Shown: piece after piece, positions 1-6,650 of the stretch
Numbering within the stretch: the first letter of the stretch is position 1
How the letters are laid out: each line of letters opens with the position of its first letter
Assembly (NCBI GenBank): GCA_036227345.1
Contig: CP109468.1
Location: 4,898,001 to 4,962,000, forward strand
DNA from: Streptomyces sp. NBC_01463
Lineage (GTDB): Bacteria; Actinomycetota; Actinomycetes; Streptomycetales; Streptomycetaceae
Direction of reading: 5' to 3'
Length of the DNA stretch: 64,000 nucleotides
Program-made: the position numbers and the translations under genes
The notes under the pieces: generated by a model
Told to the model about the DNA's origin: nothing
Databases searched by the model: none
What the model saw: only the letters and a program-made list of their open reading frames with translations

Positions 1-1158
1 CGCAAGGACCGGGACGCCACCATGGAGGAGGGTGCCAACGGGCTTCTGCTGGCGCTGATCCTCGCCATCGTGCTCCTCGCCACCACCCCGCTGGTGGCCC
101 GGGTGCCCGACCTGAGCGGACAGCCGGCCCACATCAGGGCCCTGGAGTCGCAGTTCCTGACGCTGTCCACCAGCTACGGCGCCGTGATGGCCCTGAACAT
201 GGCCATGTCCTCGTACTTCAACGGCACGGCCCGCACCAGGGTCCCCATGACCGTGGGCCTCATCGGTCAAGCCGTCGGCATCGTCGTGATCCCCGGCCTC
301 GTGTTCGGACGCTTCGGGCTGCCGGAGATGGGGATGCGCGGTTCGGCCATCGGCACGCTCGTCGCGGTCGGCGTCATGTTCGCCGGATACGCGATCTGCC
401 TGCCCAAGGGCTTCTTCGTGAGCTTCCTCCGCCTGCTCGGGCAGGGGGTGCGCGCGATCACCGAGAAGCTGTGGCTGCGGCTGCGCAGGGGTGCCCCGTC
501 GGGTGGCGGGGCCGGACTCGACGAGCTCGGCAACACGTCCTTCGTCTGGCTGGCCGGTGTCCTCGGCCCGGTGGCGCTGGCCGCCAACAACGTCGCCGTC
601 TCGCTGAACTACGTGGCCGTCATCCCGCCCATCGGCTTGGCCCTGGGCTGCAACGTGCTCTGCGGCAACGCGCTCGGCGCGGGGCGCCATGACCGCGTGC
701 CGCACATCGTGCGGGTCACCCTGGGTGTCGCCGGCGTGTATGTCGGGCTGATCGTGTTCCTCCAGATCGTCACGCCGAAGCTGCTCCTGTACCCCTTCGG
801 CCTCGACCAGGTGGAAGCGGCGGCCGTCGGCAGCGCCGTCGACACGTCCCGCATGCTGTGGACCTACGCGATCGCGTTCATGTTCTCCATCGTCGCCACC
901 GCGGTCCTGGACTGCTTCGGGCTCGCCAGGTTCGGGTTCCTGGCCCGCGTGGTGGTGATGTGGGGACTCAGTGTCCCCACCATCTGTCTGATCACTCTGA
1001 CCCATCGCGGCGAGACGGGACTGCTCCCGCTCGTCTGGGCGGTCTACTCGGCCTTCGAGGCCGTGATCGCCGCCGTGTGCTTCTGGCGTATCCGCCGGGC
1101 CGTCGCGGGCCGGGAGAACGCACTCGTGAAAGTGGCGGCGGTTCCGGAAGCCGTCTGA
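1..1158 (+). CDS. MATE-family efflux transporter, 5' end outside the window
   Basis: The frame is already open at base 1 (R-K-D-R-D before the first ATG at 22), so the start lies upstream. About 385 codons are visible, against roughly 450 residues and 12 helices for the MATE family. The visible part contains at least nine hydrophobic helices, including pairs around codons 8-28, 85-105 and 110-130 and a long C-terminal group from about codon 180 onward. MATE proteins export drugs or metabolites using H+ or Na+ gradients. It lies 44 bp before the ATP-grasp gene on the same strand, so I infer that it exports the product of the biosynthetic operon or gives self-resistance. A flippase of the wider MOP superfamily is the alternative. 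Confidence 0.75.
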   Translation, partial: RKDRDATMEEGANGLLLALILAIVLLATTPLVARVPDLSGQPAHIRALESQFLTLSTSYGAVMALNMAMSSYFNGTARTRVPMTVGLIGQAVGIVVIPGLVFGRFGLPEMGMRGSAIGTLVAVGVMFAGYAICLPKGFFVSFLRLLGQGVRAITEKLWLRLRRGAPSGGGAGLDELGNTSFVWLAGVLGPVALAANNVAVSLNYVAVIPPIGLALGCNVLCGNALGAGRHDRVPHIVRVTLGVAGVYVGLIVFLQIVTPKLLLYPFGLDQVEAAAVGSAVDTSRMLWTYAIAFMFSIVATAVLDCFGLARFGFLARVVVMWGLSVPTICLITLTHRGETGLLPLVWAVYSAFEAVIAAVCFWRIRRAVAGRENALVKVAAVPEAV

Positions 1159-1202
1159 CACCGCACCGCCGACCCCTGTTGCTGAGGAGAGTTGAGACGC
1201 CT

Positions 1203-2417
1203 GTGAATGTGCTGATCCTCGGGCACGAGGAAGACTGCCGCGACTACATCGACTACGCGGCCGAGCGTGGCTTCGATGTGCGGTTCCTCGCTCCGCCACG
1301 ACTGGCCGGAATCGACCGGGCCGACTGGCAGCGCACCGTCGCCGACAGTGCCCGGGACACCCTGGACCTGTCCGATGTCGACGATGTCGTCTCCTTCCAC
1401 GACGGATACCAGATCCAGCTGGAGCTCCTGCGTACGGAACTCGGCCTGCCCGCACGCGACATCGACACCCTGCTGAGCCTGACGGACAAGACCCTGTTCA
1501 AGGCGCACCCCGCGATCCGCGACCACATCACCCGGCACATCGAGCTCTCGCCCTCGCTGCGGGCACCCGAGGCACTGGCCCTGGTGACCGAAGCCGGCCT
1601 GCGCTTCCCGCTGGTGCTCAAGCCGTCCAACGGCTTCTACAGCGCGGGTGTCGTCAAGGTGGACGACCCCGCGGGATTCGCCAAGGCGCTCATCCAGACC
1701 AAGCGCGTCTGCACGGTCCTGAAGGAGAGCACGGGCAAGAGCGTGCTGCTCGCCGAGGAGTACCTCGACGGCAAGGAGTACGCGGTCGACGGCATGATCA
1801 GCGGTGGCCGGGTGCTGCCCCTGCAACTGCACCGCAAGCTGCCCGATCTCGTCGGACCGCTGTTCCACGAAATCGCCTACCTCACCGAGCCGTTCGACGA
1901 GGAGAAGGGCGCGAGGTTCAAGGCCCTGCTCGACACGGTGGTGCCCGCCCTCGGCCTGGACGAGTCGCCCTTCCACGCCGAGTTCAGGTTCGACGGCGAG
2001 GGCCGGCTGTACATCCTCGAGATCGCTCCCCGCCTGTGCGGCGGCGGCACGACGACGTACCAGCAGCTGAGCATCTGCACCGGCATGGACGCCTACGACT
2101 TGCTCCACCGGCTCGGCCGGGAGCCCCTCGAACCCCGCGCCACGCACCATCGGGTGGCTCTGGAATTCGATGCACCGATCGAGCGGAGCGGCTTTCTGCG
2201 CAACACCGGGCGTGCGGTGGAAGTGTGCCGGAAGAACGACGTCACCACGGTCCTGCTGCACCGGCAGGACGGCCAGTTCGTCCTCGCCCCGCCGCTGAAC
2301 TTCGAAACCGTCCTGACCGCCTACTTCTCGCGGGAGACCCGGGAGGACGCCGAGGCGCTGCTGGACATTCTGCTCACCGATTGCGTCATCGAGACCGAAG
2401 TGGAGAAGCAGTCATGA
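1203..2417 (+). CDS. ATP-grasp carboxylate ligase
   Basis: A 404-residue ATP-grasp protein. ATP-grasp enzymes activate a carboxylate as an acyl phosphate and join it to an amine or thiol. An N-terminal pre-ATP-grasp domain (1-95) is followed by the ATP-binding lobe with K140 in VLKPSNGFYSAG, E185/E186 in LLAEEYLDG, and the Mg-binding acidic residues E260 and E273 in ILEIAPRLCGGG, typical of the carbamoyl-phosphate-synthase-like group. The GTG start at 1203 has GAGGAG 13 nt upstream; GTG 1209 is also possible. The stop overlaps the next ATG (ATGA). In context it probably loads an amino acid onto a carrier protein or onto an amine, as BtrJ does in butirosin biosynthesis; this is inference, and the substrate is unknown. 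Confidence 0.8.
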   Translation: MNVLILGHEEDCRDYIDYAAERGFDVRFLAPPRLAGIDRADWQRTVADSARDTLDLSDVDDVVSFHDGYQIQLELLRTELGLPARDIDTLLSLTDKTLFKAHPAIRDHITRHIELSPSLRAPEALALVTEAGLRFPLVLKPSNGFYSAGVVKVDDPAGFAKALIQTKRVCTVLKESTGKSVLLAEEYLDGKEYAVDGMISGGRVLPLQLHRKLPDLVGPLFHEIAYLTEPFDEEKGARFKALLDTVVPALGLDESPFHAEFRFDGEGRLYILEIAPRLCGGGTTTYQQLSICTGMDAYDLLHRLGREPLEPRATHHRVALEFDAPIERSGFLRNTGRAVEVCRKNDVTTVLLHRQDGQFVLAPPLNFETVLTAYFSRETREDAEALLDILLTDCVIETEVEKQS

Positions 2418-3670
2418 GGCCGGAGATCGAGCGGGCCCGCAAGGTCATTCCCATCGGAGCGAGTTCGCCCCTGCGGGCCTGCCGCAACGTCGAGGCCGAT
2501 CCGCTGGTCGTGGCCGAGTCCCACGGCCAGTACCTGCACGACGTCGACGGCACGCGGTACGTCGACTTCATGTACGGCTTCGGCCCGCTGATCCTCGGCC
2601 ACGCGCCGGAGACCGTCAGCCGGGCGATCGCGCGGCAGGCGGCGAAGGGAACCCTGTTCGGCACCTTCTGTCCGCAGGAGGCCGAGCTGGCCGAGCGCAT
2701 CACTGCCACCGCCGCACACCTGGAGCAGCTGCGCTTCGTCTGCTCGGGCACCGAGGCCATGATGTCGGTGGTCCGGCTGTCCCGCGCCTACACGGGGCGC
2801 ACCCGGATCATGCGCTTCACCGGTGGCTACCACGGGCACTTCGACCTGGTCCAGAACAAGGACGAGACGCGGATGCGCGCCGCGGGCCTCGACCCGGACG
2901 CCATGCGCTCCAACCTCGTGGCGGACTACAACGACATCGAGAGCGTCGAGCGGCTGTTCGCCCGCCACCCCGGCGAGATCGCCGCGGTGTGCATCGAGCC
3001 CGTCGCCTGCAACATGTCCCTGGTGCTGCCGCAGCCCGGCTTCCTGGCGGACCTGCGCCGCGTCTGCAGCCGTGAGGGCGCCCTGCTCGTCTTCGACGAG
3101 GTCATCACCGGCTTCCGGCTCGGCTTCGGACCGGCCGGTGTCGCGCTCGGCGTGGAGCCGGACCTCACCGCCTTCGGCAAGATCATCGGTGGCGGCACCC
3201 CCGTCGGCGCCTTCGGCGGGCGGCAGGACGTCATGGCGCTGCTCGACGAGGAACGGGTTCTTCAGGGCGGCACACTCGCGGGCAACCCGCTGACGATGGC
3301 GGCAGGTCTGGCCACGCTGGACGTGCTGGCGCAGCCCGGCTTCTACGAGGAGCTCGAACGCAAGGGCGCTCTGCTGGAGGCCGAGATCGAGCGGCACCGA
3401 GCGGCCACCGGGCTGGACTTCGTCTTCACGAGGACGGGGAGCATCTTCGCCTTCATCTTCGTACCGCAGACAACCGCCGTCGTGGGCAAGGAGGATGTGG
3501 CCAAACAGGACCACCAGGCCTACACCCGCCTCTACGCGGGGATGCGCGAGGCCGGCTACCACCTGGCACCGGATGTCGAGGAACCGATGTACCTGTCGGC
3601 CGCGACGACGGACGAGACGATCAAGGACTTCGCCGAACGGGTCTGCGCCGTCCTTGCCGGAACATCGTGA
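2414..3670 (+). CDS. Class III PLP aminotransferase/aminomutase, GSA-aminomutase-like
   Basis: A 418-residue fold-type I PLP enzyme resembling glutamate-1-semialdehyde 2,1-aminomutase and the aminotransferases derived from it. Visible are SGTEA (111-115, phosphate binding), the GGYHGH loop (137-142), FDEVITGFR (227-235, with Asp228 for the pyridine nitrogen) and the Schiff-base lysine K256 in AFGKIIGGG. It is unlikely to be the housekeeping hemL because it sits inside a translationally coupled biosynthetic operon between an ATP-grasp and a thioesterase gene; this is inferred from context. It overlaps the upstream gene by 4 nt (ATGA) and the downstream GTG start by 4 nt. It could form a beta- or gamma-amino acid unit or aminate a carbonyl group of the product. 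Confidence 0.82.
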   Translation: MRPEIERARKVIPIGASSPLRACRNVEADPLVVAESHGQYLHDVDGTRYVDFMYGFGPLILGHAPETVSRAIARQAAKGTLFGTFCPQEAELAERITATAAHLEQLRFVCSGTEAMMSVVRLSRAYTGRTRIMRFTGGYHGHFDLVQNKDETRMRAAGLDPDAMRSNLVADYNDIESVERLFARHPGEIAAVCIEPVACNMSLVLPQPGFLADLRRVCSREGALLVFDEVITGFRLGFGPAGVALGVEPDLTAFGKIIGGGTPVGAFGGRQDVMALLDEERVLQGGTLAGNPLTMAAGLATLDVLAQPGFYEELERKGALLEAEIERHRAATGLDFVFTRTGSIFAFIFVPQTTAVVGKEDVAKQDHQAYTRLYAGMREAGYHLAPDVEEPMYLSAATTDETIKDFAERVCAVLAGTS

Positions 3671-4392
3671 CCGGGCAGGGCAACGACGCGGACTTCGCCG
3701 CCCTGCTGCCCCTGCGGACCGGCGGGACCGAGCCCCCGCTGTTCTGCATCCACCCGGGGTTCGCGCTGTGCTGGGCCTACGGCCCCCTGATGCGCGGCCT
3801 CGGTCGGGACCAGCCCCTCTACGGGATACAGGCGCGCGGCATCATCGGTGACGAGCCGCTGCCGGAGACCTTCGACGAGCTGGTGGACGACTACCTCGGC
3901 CTGGTCCGCTCCATCCGTCCGCACGGACCGTACCGGCTGCTCGGCTGGTCCTTCGGCGGCCTCGCGGCACACGCCATGGCCACCAGACTGCAACAGGCCG
4001 GGGAGGAGGTCGAGCTGCTGGCGATGATGGACACGACCCTGGTCGCGGACCCGGCCATACTCTCCACGCCCGCGCACGCCCGGCAGCTGGAGAAGGAGTT
4101 CGCTTCCGTACGCGACATCGTGCCGGATTCCGACCGGCTGCTGCGCATCGTCATCAACCTCAACCGGCTGCGCGGCGTCTTCGATCCGGACCGCTTCACC
4201 GGGGACCTGGTGATGTTCACCGCCGACCAGGAACCGGCCCGTGACGTTCCGGTGGCCGAGGCCTGGGGGCCGTACGTCACCGGCAGCGTCGTCGAGCACC
4301 GTATCGACTGCAGCCACCTCACCATGATGTCCGCACGGCCCGCGCGAGCCATCGCGGGCCTGCTGGCCACGGCGGTTCGCGATCGTGTCTAG
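3667..4392 (+). CDS. Stand-alone NRPS/PKS-type thioesterase
   Basis: A 241-residue alpha/beta-hydrolase of the thioesterase family that releases acyl chains from, or proofreads, carrier proteins. The nucleophile elbow is GWSFGG (93-98, Ser95), the oxyanion region lies near PLFCIHPGF (24-32), and a C-terminal His lies in DCSHLTMM. It resembles the terminal domain of EntF-like synthetases cut out as a free protein. The GTG start at 3667 overlaps the preceding stop (GTGA). The visible window contains no NRPS or PKS module, so its carrier partner must lie upstream or elsewhere. It could act as a releasing enzyme or as a type II editing thioesterase. Confidence 0.82.
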   Translation: MTGQGNDADFAALLPLRTGGTEPPLFCIHPGFALCWAYGPLMRGLGRDQPLYGIQARGIIGDEPLPETFDELVDDYLGLVRSIRPHGPYRLLGWSFGGLAAHAMATRLQQAGEEVELLAMMDTTLVADPAILSTPAHARQLEKEFASVRDIVPDSDRLLRIVINLNRLRGVFDPDRFTGDLVMFTADQEPARDVPVAEAWGPYVTGSVVEHRIDCSHLTMMSARPARAIAGLLATAVRDRV

Positions 4393-5098
4393 GCGCGTCC
4401 CGACGGCGCGGCCGGTGGTCATGACCGGCCGCAGCCAGGACGTCCTGCGGCTGTGGTCCGACGTGCCCCTCGGCCCGTGGGAGCGCCGCCGCGCCGCTCG
4501 GCTGCCCACCGACGGGGCGAGGGCGGACTACCTCGCCGCCCACATCCTCGTACGGGTGTGCGCGGCGCGGCTGACCGGCGAGCCGGCGCACCGCCTGGAG
4601 CTCCGGCAGACGTGCGACGAGTGCCTGGCACCGGACCACGGCAGACCCTTCCTGCCGGAGTGGCCGGAGCTGGGCGTGAGCCTCTCCCACACGCGCGGTG
4701 CCGTAGCCGCCGCAGCGGGCCGGGGCAGGACCGGCGTCGACATCGAGAGCACCGCCGATGCCACGCCCGTCGACGAACGGGTCGCCCGCCGCGTGCTGAG
4801 CGCGGCCGAACTGCGGACGGTGGACGCCTCGGACGACCCCGGCCGCGCCTTTCTGCGGTTCTGGGTGCGCAAGGAGGCACTGATCAAAGTGGGCGAGGCC
4901 GCGATCGGGACGCTCCGGCACACCGACGTGTCGGCCCTCGCGGACGCCGACGCGGACCGGCACGTCCTGGACTGGGCGAGCGCCGACGGCCGTCTGCTCG
5001 CCGCCGCCGTCACCGAACTGCGACCGACCCTCATCGAGTTGCCCCGGCGCCCCGTGGACACACAGCCGAATCCCGAACGGACGAGAACGCATGCCTGA
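4385..5098 (+). CDS. 4'-phosphopantetheinyl transferase, Sfp type
   Basis: A 237-residue transferase that moves the phosphopantetheine arm of CoA to a serine of acyl or peptidyl carrier proteins. Diagnostic motifs are SHT (101-103), the Mg-binding GVDIE (118-122 region) and FWVRKEALIK (159-168). The length and the two-half layout fit the Sfp/EntD group and not the short AcpS group. The start is GTG 4385, inside the last codons of the thioesterase gene, so the two are translationally coupled. A dedicated PPTase here is good evidence that the operon depends on a carrier protein, although none is visible in the window. The last ~15 residues are hydrophilic and probably disordered. Confidence 0.88.
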   Translation: MSRRVPTARPVVMTGRSQDVLRLWSDVPLGPWERRRAARLPTDGARADYLAAHILVRVCAARLTGEPAHRLELRQTCDECLAPDHGRPFLPEWPELGVSLSHTRGAVAAAAGRGRTGVDIESTADATPVDERVARRVLSAAELRTVDASDDPGRAFLRFWVRKEALIKVGEAAIGTLRHTDVSALADADADRHVLDWASADGRLLAAAVTELRPTLIELPRRPVDTQPNPERTRTHA

Positions 5099-5222
5099 GC
5101 CTGCCTCTGTCGATCAACCCGAGACCGCCTCGGCCATGCGCCTTCCCGGGACGGGCGACACGTGTCGGCGCGACGTGGCGCACGCCGGAAGCGCGGGGCC
5201 GACGAGCAGGGCGGGAGCACCG

Positions 5223-6212
5223 GTGAAGAGCCATGTCCTGGAGCGTTACGACGAGACGGCCGTCAACTGCCTCACCGGCAGCTACGCGCGGCTGAGCGTG
5301 ATGCGGGGCCGCCCGGTCGAGGAAAAGACCGTGTTCGAACGCGGGAGCGGCTATCTGTTCCAGGCCGGCCTCGACGAGGCGGGCTATCCGGAGTACATCT
5401 TCCCGGTCGAGGAGACGGGCGCCCTCGGGATGCGGAACTGCGGCTTCGCCGTGCACAAGAAGCCCATCGACGTCCGTGACGTCGCCGGTCAACTGGCGTC
5501 CCTGATCGAGGAGTACGAGGGCGTCGTGGTCTGGGTCAACACGGCTCACCTGGCCTATGCCGACGTCTACCGTGACAACGCCCCCTATCTGCACGCCGTC
5601 GTCCTCGACTCCCTCGCCGACGACCGGCTGTCGGTGGACGTACTGGACTGCCTGGTGGTCGACCTGAAGCCGTTCGCCTGCCGGGCCCGGCTCGCGATCA
5701 CCGACCTGGAACGGGCCGCCGGCGACCACATCAGGAGCGAGGCCCACGACGGCATGGGCTACTTCTACGCCGTCACCGACGAACGGACGCTCACCGCATC
5801 GACCGACGGCGCGGAGCCGGACCTGAGCAACGCGCTCGTGAGCCAGGCCAGGCGCTTCGCCGAGGAGGAGCGGTTCCACTCCGCCATCCGGCGCTACCGG
5901 CAACTGTGCGAGGAGTGCTTCACCGACACCCCGGACCGCGCGACGCACGCCGCCCGGCGGCTCTTCCACCACAGCACGGTGCTCTACGCGGTACCCGCGC
6001 TGACCCTGATGGAAGGCTCCCTGCGAGCAGCGGGCGCCTCGGCCCACACGCTCCGCCTGCACGAGAAGGCCCTCCGCGACTGGCAGGCCATGGGCGTCCT
6101 CGCCCTCCGCTTCGAGGCGACTGCCGCACCGTCCGTACTCAAGCGCATCAACGACCGCTTCGCCTCACTGGACGAGACCACGGCCGCCTTGTGGGAGTCG
6201 ATCGCAGCCTGA
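5223..6212 (+). CDS. BtrH-like cysteine (C39-like) acyltransferase
   Basis: A protein of about 329 residues. The N-terminal half follows the pattern of the butirosin BtrH N-terminal domain: a candidate nucleophile Cys16 in AVNCLTGSYARL, a conserved block TGALGMRNCGF, a beta strand VVVWVNTAHL, then PYLHAVVLDS and VDVLD, which could supply His and Asp for a papain-like triad. BtrH moves an acyl group from a carrier protein to an aminoglycoside amine. The C-terminal half is alpha-helical. GTG 5223 has GGGAG about 7 nt upstream. An upstream ATG at 5091 is in frame but adds 44 low-complexity residues with a weak binding site, so I prefer 5223. As the last gene of the operon, it may attach the carrier-bound unit to the final acceptor. 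The fold assignment rests on my reading of motifs. Confidence 0.62.
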   Translation: MKSHVLERYDETAVNCLTGSYARLSVMRGRPVEEKTVFERGSGYLFQAGLDEAGYPEYIFPVEETGALGMRNCGFAVHKKPIDVRDVAGQLASLIEEYEGVVVWVNTAHLAYADVYRDNAPYLHAVVLDSLADDRLSVDVLDCLVVDLKPFACRARLAITDLERAAGDHIRSEAHDGMGYFYAVTDERTLTASTDGAEPDLSNALVSQARRFAEEERFHSAIRRYRQLCEECFTDTPDRATHAARRLFHHSTVLYAVPALTLMEGSLRAAGASAHTLRLHEKALRDWQAMGVLALRFEATAAPSVLKRINDRFASLDETTAALWESIAA

Positions 6213-6295
6213 GCTCAGGATCCGCGGGGACGGCCCGGGAGAGGGTCGAGCAAGATCTTCCCCGGCTCTCTCCCAAACGATCTCCGGAAGCCACT

Positions 6296-6330
6296 CAGGG
6301 GCCTGATCCACCAAGTGGATCAGGCCCCTG
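6296..6330 (-). terminator. Hairpin downstream of tRNA-Pro 3' fragment
   Basis: A 16-bp perfect stem (CAGGGGCCTGATCCAC and its complement) with a CAA loop, lying just past the tRNA 3' end in the transcribed direction. It is duplicated at 13226-13260 as part of the attachment repeat. No T run follows, so it may act in processing as well as in termination. Confidence 0.6.
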
Positions 6331-6347
6331 ACCTGGACTTACGGCTG

Positions 6348-6389
6348 TCGGGGTGGCGGGATTTGAACCCACGACCTCTTCGTCCCGAA
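6348..6389 (-). pseudogene. tRNA-Pro 3' fragment
   Basis: 42 nt identical to the 3' part of the tRNA-Pro gene at 13278-13351, from the discriminator base through the T arm and into the anticodon loop. Identity stops at 6390. The D arm and 5' acceptor strand are missing, so it cannot make a tRNA. It marks the distal end of the island. Confidence 0.85.
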
Positions 6390-6492
6390 TGAGGGCCGGT
6401 TACTGCTCTGATCATTACGGATGGCGTTTTCCCTGGTCAGAAGCGTGGTCCCGATTGGTCTTGCGCGGTGTGGCTGGGGCTTGGGGAGTGGG

Positions 6493-6513
6493 TTGGCTCC
6501 CAAACGGCTCCCA
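6493..6513 (-). repeat. Candidate integrase arm-type site, left end
   Basis: On the - strand this reads as two copies of TTGGGAGCC separated by 2 bp. An identical 21-bp copy lies at 13185-13205 near the other end of the island, and a single reversed TTGGGAGCC lies at 13164-13172. Short paired repeats flanking the core attachment sequence are what tyrosine integrases bind. The function is inferred; the repeats are seen directly. Confidence 0.5.
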
Positions 6514-6650
6514 GGGCAGGGGTGGCCTGCGGGGCTGCATCCTGTTCCAAGGGGGCGACTCCTCACTGCGGTGCCGGAGCGTATGCTCCGGCACCGTGCT
6601 TCCTTCTTGAGCAGCCTGGGTCGAGCATCATTGGCATGAAGGCGCGGCTT

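Larger units (their letters stand above)
6291..6389. repeat. Distal attachment-site repeat of the island (99 bp)
   Basis: Matches 13221-13319 at a fixed offset of 6930 bp with only two mismatches (6312 and 6337). It covers the 3' half of tRNA-Pro up to the anticodon loop plus 57 bp beyond the gene, including a 16-bp stem hairpin. This is the copy left at the far end after integration into the tRNA gene. Confidence 0.88.

Noticed and set aside
5091..5222. Longer N-terminus of the BtrH-like protein
   Set aside because: 44 low-complexity residues and a weak binding site. GTG 5223 has a good one and places the candidate Cys near the N-terminus.
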